Positions 1 to 10,731 of a stretch of 64,000 bases of DNA are shown in pieces. Within the stretch, counting starts at the first letter, position 1. Each line of letters begins with the position of its first letter. Below the pieces are notes generated by a model. The model searched no databases and was not told where the DNA came from. It worked only from the letters and a program-made list of their open reading frames with translations. Origin of the DNA: Caulobacter flavus (GTDB lineage: Bacteria > Pseudomonadota > Alphaproteobacteria > Caulobacterales > Caulobacteraceae); assembly GCF_003722335.1 (NCBI RefSeq), contig NZ_CP026100.1:2206001-2270000 (forward strand), read 5' to 3'. The position numbers were made by a program, and so were the translations under genes.

Positions 1-2658
<2,658 letters not shown>

Positions 2659-2690
2659 CGACCGGCGGCTGAACGGCCGGAAACGACGAA

Positions 2691-2721
2691 GCCCGCCCCG
2701 GCAGACCGGGGCGGGCTTTTT
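2691..2721 (+). terminator. Rho-independent terminator of secA
   Basis: A perfect 10-bp GC stem (2691-2700 paired with 2707-2716) with a 6-base loop is followed by five T residues. It starts 32 bases after the secA stop codon. Confidence 0.9.
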
Positions 2722-2737
2722 GCTGGGCGGCGCGTGG

Positions 2738-3040
2738 CTAGTCCTGCTTCGGCGTCTTCAGGTCCATGCCCAGGGTCGGGCCGATGCCGTCGGGGTGGTC
2801 GCCGAACGGGTTGCGGCGGGCGTTGGCCAGGGCGTTGAGGCGACGGCGCAGGTCGTCGTCGACCCGGACGATGTCGTCGATCGCCGCGGTCTGCTCGGCA
2901 TGGGCCTCCGAACCGTCGGGCTCGGCCAGCACGCGCTCGACGGCGGCCAGGAAGCGCGCCTCCTCGGGCGAGCCGGACGGCGGCGGGGCCTCCAGCCAGG
3001 CCAGCACGGTCTCGAGCGAGTCTTCGAAGGTCTGGGCCAT
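2738..3040 (-). CDS. Small acidic protein of unknown function (100 aa)
   Basis: I do not recognise a family. The start at 3040 (MAQTFEDSLETV) is chosen because AAGGAG lies 8 bases upstream; an in-frame ATG at 3100 has no such site. The predicted protein is acidic at its N-terminus and mostly helical, with a proline-rich linker (APPPSGSPEE, about residues 18-27) and a C-terminal segment rich in Arg and Asn (RRRLNALANARRNPFG). There is no signal peptide or membrane segment, so it is probably cytoplasmic. It lies downstream of the AhpD-like gene on the same strand with a 66-bp gap and could share its transcript. Confidence 0.6.
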   Translation of the reverse strand: MAQTFEDSLETVLAWLEAPPPSGSPEEARFLAAVERVLAEPDGSEAHAEQTAAIDDIVRVDDDLRRRLNALANARRNPFGDHPDGIGPTLGMDLKTPKQD

Positions 3041-3106
3041 GCGGGCGTCTCCTTTAGCAGGGGGAGCCTGGGCAACGCTTCGCATGGCCGGGTCGTTCAA
3101 CGGGCT

Positions 3107-3538
3107 TCAGTGAACCGAGACGCCCAGACGGTTCCACAGGTTGATCATCGCCGTCAGGGCGGTCAGGGCGCTGGCCTCGACCTCGCTGTAGTGGGCGCGC
3201 AGGTCGGCGCGCAGCGGGGCTAGGTCCACCTTGGTCGGCAGCTGGGTCAGGGCCTCGGTCCAGGCCAGGGCGGCCTTTTCGGCGGGGGTGTAGTCGGCGA
3301 CGTGGCGCCAGACGGTCAGCCGGTCGAGCCGCTCGTTGGTCTCGCCGTCGTCGCGGGCTTCCTTCGAATGCATCTTCACGCAGAAGGCGCAGTCGTTGAG
3401 CTGCGAGGCGCGCAGCTTGAGCAGGTGCATCAGGCGCGGATCGATCCCGGCCGCGACAACCGCGCCCTCGGCGGCGACGAAGGCCTGGTAGACGGCCGGC
3501 ACGTTCTTGTCGTGGCGGAAGGGGGCGGTGTCGCTCAT
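3107..3538 (-). CDS. AhpD-like carboxymuconolactone decarboxylase family protein
   Basis: A 143-residue protein of the AhpD/CMD superfamily. These all-helical proteins act as thiol-dependent peroxidase partners or related redox enzymes. The signature is LRASQLNDCAFCVKMHSKEA at about residues 43-62. It contains the CxxC redox pair and the following His three residues on, matching the ExxxxxxCxxCxxxH-type core. It is close to the YciW/YnjA-like group, whose substrates are mostly unknown. The length is normal for a single-domain member. Function beyond thiol-based peroxide handling is inference. Confidence 0.85.
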   Translation of the reverse strand: MSDTAPFRHDKNVPAVYQAFVAAEGAVVAAGIDPRLMHLLKLRASQLNDCAFCVKMHSKEARDDGETNERLDRLTVWRHVADYTPAEKAALAWTEALTQLPTKVDLAPLRADLRAHYSEVEASALTALTAMINLWNRLGVSVH

Positions 3539-3631
3539 GGTGCTGATCCTCGGCTGCGGCCCGGCATGGGTCGTTCGAGGTCAGGACGAGACGGGCGCAT
3601 GCCGTGTGACATGGCGTCTGGAAAAAGTCGG

Positions 3632-3770
3632 AGGGACAGGCCGCCCCAACCGTAAAACCCCCGCGAAAGCGGGGGCTAGGCCTATTCCGAAACCCAGGGT
3701 GCGTGACGATAGGACGCCCGGGGTCCCCGCTTTCGCGGGGATTTCACGGGAGCAGGGGGGCTGTCCCTAC
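3632..3770. repeat. Palindromic intergenic element with CCCCGC..GCGGGG hairpins
   Basis: Two palindromes, CCCCCGCGAAAGCGGGGG at 3658-3675 and TCCCCGCTTTCGCGGGGA at 3724-3741, are flanked by imperfect outer inverted repeats of the type GGGACAGGCCGCCCC / GGGGGGCTGTCCC. The element lies between the promoter side of the AhpD-like gene and the 3' end of accA. No protein frame in it looks real. It resembles REP-type elements, and could also stop transcription leaving accA although no T-run is present. Confidence 0.7.
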
Positions 3771-4729
3771 TGCAGCCCTTCGCGGCCGATGGCGTAGAAG
3801 CGCTCGGCGCGCTGGCGCTTCAGTTCGGCCGAAGTGAGCACCGACAGCTTCTTCAGCTCGTCCTCGACCGCGTCGCCGACGGCCTTGATCGCGGCTTCCG
3901 GGTCGGAGTGGGCGCCGCCGGCCGGTTCCTCGACGATGCGGTCGACGATGCGCAGCTTGATCAGGTCCTGAGCGGTGATCTTCATGTTGGTGGCCGCGTC
4001 CTTGGCCCGGCCGCCGTCGCGCCACAGGATCGAGGCCGCGCCTTCCGGCGAGATCACCGAATAGATCGAGTGCTCGAGGATCAGCACGCGGTTGGCGCCG
4101 GCCAGGGCGATGGCGCCGCCCGAGCCGCCTTCGCCGGTGATGGTGGTGACCATGGGCGTGCCCAGCGTCAGGCAGCGCTCGGTCGAGCGGGCGATGGCCT
4201 CGGCCTGGCCGCGCTCTTCGGCGCCCAGGCCCGGATAGGCGCCGGCGGTGTCGACGAAGGTGACGACCGGCAGGTTGAAGCGCTCGGCCATGTCCATCAG
4301 GCGCACGGCCTTGCGGTAGCCCTCGGGGCGGGCCATGCCAAAGTTGTGCTTCAGGCGGGTGGTGGTGTCGTAGCCCTTCTCGTGGCCCATCACGACCACC
4401 GGCATGCCGCGGAAGCGGCCCAGGCCGCCCACGATCGCCTGGTCGTCGGCGAACTTGCGGTCGCCGCGCAGCTCGACGAACTCGTCGATCAGGCCCGCGA
4501 CATAATCACGCAGGTGCGGACGCTGCGGGTGGCGGGCGACCATCGTCTTCTGCCAGGCGTCCAGGCCGGCATAGGCTTCCTTGCGAAGGACCTGCACGCG
4601 CTCGCGCAGGGCGCCGATCTCGCTGTCGAACGCGCCGGGGCCAGCCGTCTCGGAAAGCTTTGAAAGCTCTTCGATCTTGGCTTCCAGGTCGGCGATGGGT
4701 CGCTCGAAATCGAGATAGTGCGCGGCCAT
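3767..4729 (-). CDS. accA: Acetyl-CoA carboxylase carboxyltransferase subunit alpha
   Basis: AccA pairs with AccD to transfer the carboxyl group from biotin-carried CO2 to acetyl-CoA, giving malonyl-CoA for fatty acid synthesis. The 320-residue length is normal. The N-terminal helical region (MAAHYLDFERPIADLEAKI) is typical. The crotonase-fold core shows GRFRGMPVVVMGHEKG, the NFGMARPEGYRKA segment, FVDTAGAYPGLGAEERGQ, and the oxyanion region GEGGSGGAIALAGAN. The gene stands alone, with accD not in the window, as is common in this group. The call is secure. Confidence 0.97.
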   Translation of the reverse strand: MAAHYLDFERPIADLEAKIEELSKLSETAGPGAFDSEIGALRERVQVLRKEAYAGLDAWQKTMVARHPQRPHLRDYVAGLIDEFVELRGDRKFADDQAIVGGLGRFRGMPVVVMGHEKGYDTTTRLKHNFGMARPEGYRKAVRLMDMAERFNLPVVTFVDTAGAYPGLGAEERGQAEAIARSTERCLTLGTPMVTTITGEGGSGGAIALAGANRVLILEHSIYSVISPEGAASILWRDGGRAKDAATNMKITAQDLIKLRIVDRIVEEPAGGAHSDPEAAIKAVGDAVEDELKKLSVLTSAELKRQRAERFYAIGREGLQ

Positions 4730-5013
4730 GAGTCTCTTAACGTCGCCGTTTGCGAAAGGTTGGCGAACCTAGTGCGTGATGACGCCCAGGGAAAGCGCAT
4801 TCACGCGGAATTGGAACCACCGTCTCGGCGACGGATTCCCTGAAGACGGGATTTGTCCCCAGTCGAGTCCCGCCGATAAACCGAACCCCTATGGTGAATC
4901 GAACGCCGATCATTATATTGGGTTCTCAAGAGCCGGCTGCGGAAGTCAGCTGGCGCTGCGGCCCCGCCCATCGAACATGGACACGGCCCGCCTGATGAGG
5001 ACGCATCGTTCCC
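4730..5013. other. Intergenic region between accA and the small protein gene
   Basis: This region of 284 bases must carry the leftward accA promoter and any promoter for the small gene at 5014. The central part (about 4880-4930) is visibly richer in A and T, including cattatattgggttctc. I see no clear hairpin, RNA gene or convincing consensus promoter. Confidence 0.4.
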
Positions 5014-5208
5014 ATGCAGGTGTTCACTTTCTTCTGTGTCGAGCGCGACGGCTCGGTTCCCCGTTTCGACGTCACGGCCTGCGCCGACGACAACGCCGCG
5101 CGCGTGCGCGCCGGCGAGTTGTTCGACATGCATCGCGGCTGCAACGAGGTCGAGGTCTGGCGAGGCGCCACCCACCTGTTCAAGGTCGGGGCAGGCGCGG
5201 CCGCCTGA
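5014..5208 (+). CDS. Small protein of unknown function (64 aa)
   Basis: A compact frame encoding MQVFTFFCVERDGSVPRFDV and ending in HLFKVGAGAAA. The protein alternates predicted beta strands with one helix (DDNAARVRAGELFDMHRGC) and has two cysteines. It has no signal peptide or membrane span. Codon use fits the neighbourhood, and an acidic/hydrophobic alternation argues for a folded small cytoplasmic domain. A weak GAGG lies well upstream of the ATG. No family is recognised. The 86-bp gap to the OsmC-like gene would allow one transcript. Confidence 0.55.
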   Translation: MQVFTFFCVERDGSVPRFDVTACADDNAARVRAGELFDMHRGCNEVEVWRGATHLFKVGAGAAA

Positions 5209-5294
5209 ACCTTCACGCCAGAGCCTGATCGACCAAGCGCGAGACCCGCCGAGGCGCCACAGTGGGGTCCTCGACCGCTCAGGGATTCACGCCA

Positions 5295-5708
5295 ATGACC
5301 GACATCGCCCGCCCTTCCGCCATCGCCGAGGACAGCGGCCACGGCGGCGTGCAGATCATGGTCACCGCCGGCCCCTCGCGGCTGGCCGGCGACCTGAAGC
5401 CCTCCGAGGGCGGCCTCGACACCGGCCCCAATCCCCACGACCTGGTGGCCGCGGGCCTGGCGGCCTGCACCACCCAGACGCTGCGCCTCTACGCCAGGCG
5501 CAAGGGCTGGGCCCTCGGCGCGGTGCGGGTGGAGGCCACCTGGCGGCGGCTGCCTGGCCAGGTTCCGGCCGACGTCTTCGATCGCGTGATCACCCTGCCG
5601 TCCGACCTGGACGAGGCCCAGCGCCAGCGCCTCGTCGAGATCGCCGAGGCCTGCCCGGTGCACAAGATGCTGACGGCAGGCGTGAGGATCGAGACGCGGG
5701 TCGCCTGA
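5295..5708 (+). CDS. OsmC/Ohr family peroxiredoxin-like protein
   Basis: A 137-residue OsmC-type protein. Such proteins reduce organic hydroperoxides through two cysteines, and some (YhfA type) have unknown substrates. The fold is marked by NPHDLVAAGLAACTTQTLRL, with the first Cys at the start of the central helix. The second Cys is in EIAEACPVHKML, which has the CPVHK spacing typical of OsmC. The ATG at 5295 (MTDIARPSAIAED) gives the normal family length; a further ATG at 5262 would add an atypical extension. A palindromic repeat follows the stop codon. Family membership is sure; physiological role is inferred. Confidence 0.88.
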   Translation: MTDIARPSAIAEDSGHGGVQIMVTAGPSRLAGDLKPSEGGLDTGPNPHDLVAAGLAACTTQTLRLYARRKGWALGAVRVEATWRRLPGQVPADVFDRVITLPSDLDEAQRQRLVEIAEACPVHKMLTAGVRIETRVA

Positions 5709-5726
5709 GGCAGCGGTCCTTTTTAC

Positions 5727-5764
5727 CTCCCGTCATTCCCGCCCTTGTGGCGGGAATGACGGGA
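5727..5764. repeat. Palindromic repeat, copy 1 (CCGTCATTCCCGCC type)
   Basis: An inverted repeat CCCGTCATTCCCGCC (5729-5743) and GGCGGGAATGACGGG (5749-5763) around a 5-base loop. A near-identical copy is at 50915-50954. It sits in the gap downstream of the OsmC-like gene and could act as a transcript end or nuclease block. Confidence 0.8.
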
Positions 5765-5846
5765 AGTTGGAGGGCGCGGAATCGCCTCGCGGAGCCCCGC
5801 GCTTGCGCCCCTCACCCAATCGCGATCACATGCCCGTCGTGATTGC

Positions 5847-6617
5847 ATGGGGGCCAGCGTGACCGAAGCCTTGATCGTGCGGGGGCTGGACAAGACCTTC
5901 GCCAAGCCGGCCGTCCGCGAGCTGGACCTGACGGTGCATCCGGGCGAGCTCTACGCGCTGCTGGGCCCCAACGGCGCGGGCAAGACCACCACCCTGCGGA
6001 TGGTCGCGGGCCTGACCAAGCCCGACAAGGGCGCGATCAGCATCTTCGGTATCGACGCCCTGGCCGACCCGGCCGCGGCCAAGGCCGTCACCGCCTGGGC
6101 GCCGGACGAGGCGATGATCTACGACCGGCTGACGCCGCTGGAGTACCTGGAGTTCGTCGCCGGCCTGTGGAACGTCGAGCCCAAGCACGCCAAGGCCCGG
6201 GCGCTGGAGCTGCTGGAGACCCTGGGTCTGGCGTCCGAAGCCCGGCGGCGGTGCGAGGGCTTCTCGCGCGGCATGAAGCAGAAGGTGGCCCTGGCCGGCG
6301 CCCTGATCCACGATCCCAGGCTGCTGATCCTCGACGAGCCGCTGACCGGCCTCGACGCGGCTTCGGCGCGGCTGGTGAAGGACATGCTGCAGGCCCGCGT
6401 CGACGCTGGCGGCACGGTGATCCTGACCACCCACATCCTCGAGGTTGCCGAGCGCATGGCCGACCGCATCGGCATCATCGCCGGCGGCCGCCTGCTGGCC
6501 GAGGGCACGCTCGACGCGCTGCGCGCGCACGCGGGCAAGACGGGGAGCGGGCAGGGCTGCGGCGACACGCTGGAAGATGTCTTCCTGCAGCTGACCGCCG
6601 ACGGAGCGCCCGCGTGA
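5847..6617 (+). CDS. ABC transporter ATP-binding protein (ABC-2 type exporter)
   Basis: The ATPase half of a two-gene ABC exporter. It shows Walker A GPNGAGKTTT, an ABC signature FSRGMKQKVALAGAL (SRGMK in place of LSGGQ, as in many ABC-2 ATPases), Walker B LLILDEPLTGLD and the H-loop TTHILEVAERM. The ATG at 5847 gives 256 residues. A GTG at 5859 (TEALIVRGLDK) preceded by GGGGG is an equally plausible start. The stop overlaps the permease start by four bases (GTGA), indicating translational coupling. Transported substrate unknown. Confidence 0.93.
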   Translation: MGASVTEALIVRGLDKTFAKPAVRELDLTVHPGELYALLGPNGAGKTTTLRMVAGLTKPDKGAISIFGIDALADPAAAKAVTAWAPDEAMIYDRLTPLEYLEFVAGLWNVEPKHAKARALELLETLGLASEARRRCEGFSRGMKQKVALAGALIHDPRLLILDEPLTGLDAASARLVKDMLQARVDAGGTVILTTHILEVAERMADRIGIIAGGRLLAEGTLDALRAHAGKTGSGQGCGDTLEDVFLQLTADGAPA

Positions 6618-8164
6618 GCCTGCTGCGGCCCGGTTCGATCCCCTGGCTGCTCGCCCACGAGATGCGGCTGAGCTTTCGCGCCCTGACCGGCAAGCGGGCG
6701 ATGGGCGGCGTGGGGGCGATGATCGGCGTTTCGGCCCTGGCCCTGCTGATGCTGAGCGGCGGGGTGATCATCGGCCTGGCCCTGCGCAGGCTGGACGTGC
6801 CGGTGATCCCCCTTTCGGCCGCCGTCGCCCTGGCCTGCTGCGCCACGGCCTTCACCCTGATGCTGTCCCAGACCCTGGCGGCGGCCGGCGAGGCCCTCTA
6901 CGAGCGCGGGGATCTGGATCTTCTGTTCTCCTCGCCGATCCCGCCGCGCACGGTGCTGTTCGTCCGCGCGCTGGGCGTGGCGACCGGCGTGCTGACGGTG
7001 TTCCTGATCTTCGTCACCCCCCTGCTGGGGCCGGCGATCATCCTGGGCCATCCGGAGTGGCTGGGCCTGTTCGGCGTGCTCGCGGCGCTTGCCCTGCTGG
7101 CCACGGCGACGGGCCTGAGCCTGGCCATGGCCCTGTTCCGCCTGATCGGGCCGCGCCGCACGCGCACCGTTGCCCAGGTGCTGGCGGCCCTGACCGGCGC
7201 GGCGTTCTTCCTGGCCAGCCAGGTCCGCACCCTGATGGGCGAGCGGGCCAGCGAGAGCCTGTTCCAGTCCCTGGCGCGCGAGGCGGCCGAGGGCCGGGTG
7301 AAGCTTCCGCCGATCGGCTACTGGCCGCTGAAGGCGATGCTGGGCGAGCCGCTGCCGCTGCTGGCCATGCTGGCGATCGGCGCGGGAGCCTTCGTCCTGA
7401 CCGCCTTGTCGCTGGGTCGGCGCTTCGCCGACGCCGCGGCGGCCACGCAAGGGGCGGAGACGGCGGCCGCCAGGCCGGCCAAGGGGCGTGACCGGGCCTT
7501 CGCGCGCGGTGTGTTCGCCGCCACCCTGGCCAAGGAGCTGCGGCTGATCCTGCGCGACGCGGGCCTGCTGTCGCAGGTGCTGCTGCGGGTGCTCTACCTG
7601 GTGCCGACGGCGGTGATCCTCAGCCGCAACGCCGGCCATGGCGACGGCGGCGCGGCCTTGGCGGGCGGAGCGGGGGTCGTGGTGTTCCTGGCCGGACAGG
7701 TGGCCGGCAGTCTGGCGTGGATCACCCTGTCGGCCGAGGAGAGCCCCGACCTGCTGGCCGTGTCGCCGGCCGCCACCCGCAGCCTGCGCCGCGCCAAGCT
7801 GGCGGCCGCCCTGCTGCCGGTTGCCCTGCTGCTGGTCCTGCCGCTGGGTCTGCTGCTGTGGCTGGCCCCGGTCACTGCGCTGTGGACGGCGCTGGGGGCC
7901 GGCCTGTCGGCCTGGGCCTGCGGCCTGATCAACGTCTGGCACCAGAAGCCGGGCAAGCGCGCCGACTTCAAGCGCCGCCGCGGGGCGTCGTGGTTCGCCA
8001 CCCTGGCCGAGGTGGTGGTCTCGGCTCTGGTGGCCGGCGCCACGGGCCTGGCGGTGGCGGGCCTGGCGGCTTGGGCGCTGATCCCGCTGGGCGTCGCGGG
8101 GCTCGCCATGCTGGCCCTGCGGCGCAGCGACGAGCAGATCGCCAAGGTGCTGCGGATGGCGTGA
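6614..8164 (+). CDS. ABC-2 type transporter permease
   Basis: An integral membrane protein of 516 residues starting with the GTG that overlaps the ATPase stop codon. Many hydrophobic segments are visible, for example VGAMIGVSALALLMLSGGVI, VTVFLIFVTPLLGPAIILG and the C-terminal LVLPLGLLLWLAPVTALWTA. There is a soluble loop rich in Ala/Arg near the middle (TQGAETAAARPAKGRDRAFA). With the preceding ATPase it should form an inner-membrane exporter; members of this family move drugs, lipids, polysaccharides or peptides, and nothing here points to one. A repeat element follows the stop codon. Confidence 0.9.
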   Translation: MSLLRPGSIPWLLAHEMRLSFRALTGKRAMGGVGAMIGVSALALLMLSGGVIIGLALRRLDVPVIPLSAAVALACCATAFTLMLSQTLAAAGEALYERGDLDLLFSSPIPPRTVLFVRALGVATGVLTVFLIFVTPLLGPAIILGHPEWLGLFGVLAALALLATATGLSLAMALFRLIGPRRTRTVAQVLAALTGAAFFLASQVRTLMGERASESLFQSLAREAAEGRVKLPPIGYWPLKAMLGEPLPLLAMLAIGAGAFVLTALSLGRRFADAAAATQGAETAAARPAKGRDRAFARGVFAATLAKELRLILRDAGLLSQVLLRVLYLVPTAVILSRNAGHGDGGAALAGGAGVVVFLAGQVAGSLAWITLSAEESPDLLAVSPAATRSLRRAKLAAALLPVALLLVLPLGLLLWLAPVTALWTALGAGLSAWACGLINVWHQKPGKRADFKRRRGASWFATLAEVVVSALVAGATGLAVAGLAAWALIPLGVAGLAMLALRRSDEQIAKVLRMA

Positions 8165-8171
8165 GGGAGGT

Positions 8172-8219
8172 CGCCCCTCTCCGTCGCCTTCGGCGACACC
8201 TCTCCCAGAGGGAGAGGGT
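8172..8219. repeat. GC-rich inverted-repeat element, half-unit copy A
   Basis: One half-unit of the dispersed element also seen at 12495, 23033, 48106, 55650 and 63893: CCCCTCTCCGTCGCC..GGCGAC, then ACCTCTCCC..GGGAGAGGG. It occupies most of the 61-bp convergent gap between the ABC permease and the sensor kinase. Confidence 0.8.
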
Positions 8220-8225
8220 TGCGCG

Positions 8226-10490
8226 TCAGCAGTCCAGCAGGGCGGTGATCGCGCATTCCACGCCTTCGGGCTTGAAGTCGATCCGCGCCTCGCCCGATAG
8301 CTCCGAGGCCAGGCCCCGCTCGATCAGGCGCGAGCCGAAGCCGCGGCGGGTGGGGGCCACAACCGGCGGGCCGCCGCTTTCGGTCCAGCGCAGGGCAAGG
8401 CGCGGCACGCCGCTGTAGTCGACGCTCCAGGCGATGGTCACCTGCCCGCCCTGGCGCGACAGGGCGCCGTATTTCACCGCGTTGGTGGCCAACTCGTGCA
8501 GGGCCATCGACAGCGACAGGGCCGGGCGGGGCGACAGGCGCACCGATGGGCCGTCCAGCACGAAGCGGCCCTCGCCGCCGTGCAGGGCCACCAGGCGGTC
8601 GACCACGTCCAGCAGGTCGGCGCCTTCCCAGTTCTCGCGGGTCAGGACGTCGTGGGCCTCCGACAGGGCGATGATGCGGGCGGTGAAGGCCTCCTGGGCG
8701 GCCGGCAGCGAGCGGGCGGCGTGGAAGGTCTGGCCGGCGATGGCCTGGATGGTGGCCAGCGAGTTCTTCACCCGGTGGTTCAGTTCGTTGACCAGCAGCC
8801 GCAGGTGCAGTTCGGCGCGCTTGCGGTCGGTGATGTTGACCGTGGTGCCGATCATCCGGACCGGTTTGCCGTCGGCGTCGAAGAAGGCCTTGCCCTTGGC
8901 CGACAGCCAGCGCTCGACCCCGTCCTCGCGGCCGATCACCCGGAACTCGACGTCGTAGTCGGCGCGGATGCGGCCGTCGAGCGTGCGGCGCAGGGCCTCG
9001 CGCACGCCGTCGCGGTCGGAGCGATGCAGGTTGGCGTAGAAGTCCTCGCGCACCACCGGCGTGCCCGGCGCCACGCCGAACATGGCGTAGCAGCGGTCCG
9101 ACCAGGTCAGGGCGTCGTTCTTGATGTCGAGGTCCCAGGTGCCGACGTCGGCGGCCTCGATGGCCAGGCGCAGCGTCTCTTCCTGCGAGACCAGCTTGCG
9201 GGCGGCCTCCTTGCGTTCGGTGACGTCCGAGCCGACGCCGACGAAGCGCACGCAGGCGCCGCGCTCGAAATAGGCACGCCCGAACACCTCGATCCAGCGC
9301 AGGGCGCCGTCGATCGGTCGGACGATGCGGTATTCGACGTTGATCAGCCCGTCGCCGGCCGGGTCGGTGGCGGCCGCCACCGCGGCCTTGACCGGCTCGA
9401 CGTCGTCGGGATGCAGCAGGGCCACGAAGCTGTCGAAGTCCTGCGGTCCCGGCTCGGGCACGCCGAACATCTCGCACGAGCGGCGGTCCCAGTAGCGCTG
9501 GCCGGTGCTGGGATTGTGGTCCCAGCGGCCCATGCCGGCCGCCTCCATCGCGATGTCGCGATCGAGGCGGGCCTCCAGCAGTTCGGTCTCCATCCGCTTG
9601 CGTTCGGTGATGTCGAAGACGACGCCGGCGTTGCGGTCGGCCTGGCCGTCGGCGTCGAGGTAGCAATGGCCGCTGGCGGCCACCCAGCGCACCGAGCCGT
9701 CGGCCTGGACGAGGCGGTATTCGTCGGCGAACTCTCCGCCGGTCTCCATCGCCGCCAGGGCGATCGCGCGCACCCGCTCGCGGTCCTCGTCGTGGACGGC
9801 GGGGGTGAAGCGCTGGGCGGGCAGGCCCTGCGTGGCGAAGGCCGGGTCCACCTGGTGCAGGCTGGCGTAGCGGGCGTCGCAATAGACGCGGTTGGCCTTG
9901 ATGTCCCATTCCCAGGCGCCGACCCCGCCGGCGGCCTCCAGGGCCATGTCGTAGCGGGCCCGGGTGTCGCGCAGCTCCTTCTCGGTCTCGACCGCGCTGG
10001 TGATCTCGACGGCCGAGACCAGCACGCCGCCGATGCCGGTCGGGGCGGTCTGGTCGGGGACGGGGCTGTAGCTGACGGCGAAGTGGGCCAGGCGGGCCTC
10101 TCCGGCCTCGCGCTGCACCTGCAGGGGCATGCGCTCGAGGGCGTAGCCGCCGCTCTCGCCCGAGAGGATGTCGTGGTGGATGCCCAGCAGGGTGGCGCGG
10201 AAGGCGTCCGAATGCTGGGTGAAGGGTCGGCCCAGCGCGTCGGGATGACGCTCGCGCAGCGAGGGCGCGTAGGCGTCGTTGTAGATCAGGATCAGCTCGG
10301 GACCCCAGCGCAGGGCCATGGGGAAGTTGGTGGCCATCAGCATGTCGACGGCCAGCCGAAGGCTCGGCGACCAGGCTTCGCGCGGGCCCAGCGGGGTCCG
10401 CGACCAGTCGAAGACCTTCACGCGTTCGGCCATTTCCCCACCGGCCAGCCGCGTGAACGCAGGCAAGCTTCGCCCTTCGCCCTGCGGCAT
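8226..10490 (-). CDS. Sensor histidine kinase with several PAS domains, HWE family
   Basis: A soluble 754-residue sensor kinase with no membrane spans. Four PAS/PAC units follow one another, recognisable by their repeated ends VSAVEITSA, GVVFDITERKR, GVGSDVTERKE and TTVNITDRKR at roughly residues 170, 300, 430 and 555. The HWE-type transmitter follows: phospho-acceptor helix VNELNHRVKNSLATIQAIAG, N-box LHELATNAVKYGALS, and G box RWTESGGPPV with GFGSRLIERGL. The start at 10490 has GGGAGGGA eight bases upstream; a second ATG at 10433 is possible. No response regulator is adjacent, so it is an orphan kinase. The sensed signal is unknown. Confidence 0.92.
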   Translation of the reverse strand: MPQGEGRSLPAFTRLAGGEMAERVKVFDWSRTPLGPREAWSPSLRLAVDMLMATNFPMALRWGPELILIYNDAYAPSLRERHPDALGRPFTQHSDAFRATLLGIHHDILSGESGGYALERMPLQVQREAGEARLAHFAVSYSPVPDQTAPTGIGGVLVSAVEITSAVETEKELRDTRARYDMALEAAGGVGAWEWDIKANRVYCDARYASLHQVDPAFATQGLPAQRFTPAVHDEDRERVRAIALAAMETGGEFADEYRLVQADGSVRWVAASGHCYLDADGQADRNAGVVFDITERKRMETELLEARLDRDIAMEAAGMGRWDHNPSTGQRYWDRRSCEMFGVPEPGPQDFDSFVALLHPDDVEPVKAAVAAATDPAGDGLINVEYRIVRPIDGALRWIEVFGRAYFERGACVRFVGVGSDVTERKEAARKLVSQEETLRLAIEAADVGTWDLDIKNDALTWSDRCYAMFGVAPGTPVVREDFYANLHRSDRDGVREALRRTLDGRIRADYDVEFRVIGREDGVERWLSAKGKAFFDADGKPVRMIGTTVNITDRKRAELHLRLLVNELNHRVKNSLATIQAIAGQTFHAARSLPAAQEAFTARIIALSEAHDVLTRENWEGADLLDVVDRLVALHGGEGRFVLDGPSVRLSPRPALSLSMALHELATNAVKYGALSRQGGQVTIAWSVDYSGVPRLALRWTESGGPPVVAPTRRGFGSRLIERGLASELSGEARIDFKPEGVECAITALLDC

Positions 10491-10674
10491 GGCGTTCTGT
10501 CCCTCCCACCGGCTCCCCTAAAGCCGGGTCCGGCGAACAATGGCCAGACGGCTCAACGGGTTGCAAGGGAGGGCTGCGATCCCTGCGCGCAAGCGTCGCA
10601 GGAGGCTCGGCTCAGGGATGCGATTCTCGCGCATCGGGCGAGGGCGCTCGACCGCAGGTGCGGGCGACGGCGCA

Positions 10675-10707
10675 AAGAAAAGGCCGCCTTCCCGAAGGAA
10701 GGCGGCC
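10675..10707 (-). terminator. Terminator of the DEAD-box helicase gene
   Basis: Read on the minus strand, an 11-bp stem GGCCGCCTTCC / GGAAGGCGGCC with a 4-base loop (10682-10707) is followed by TTTTCTTT. It lies 25 bases beyond the helicase stop codon. Confidence 0.88.
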
Positions 10708-10731
10708 GATCCTCATGTCATGTCGGAACGA

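Noticed and set aside
7594..10566. A 990-codon minus-strand frame in another frame than the PAS kinase
   Set aside because: Its sequence is Arg/Pro/Gly-rich without domains, while the kinase frame has four PAS units and a complete transmitter.
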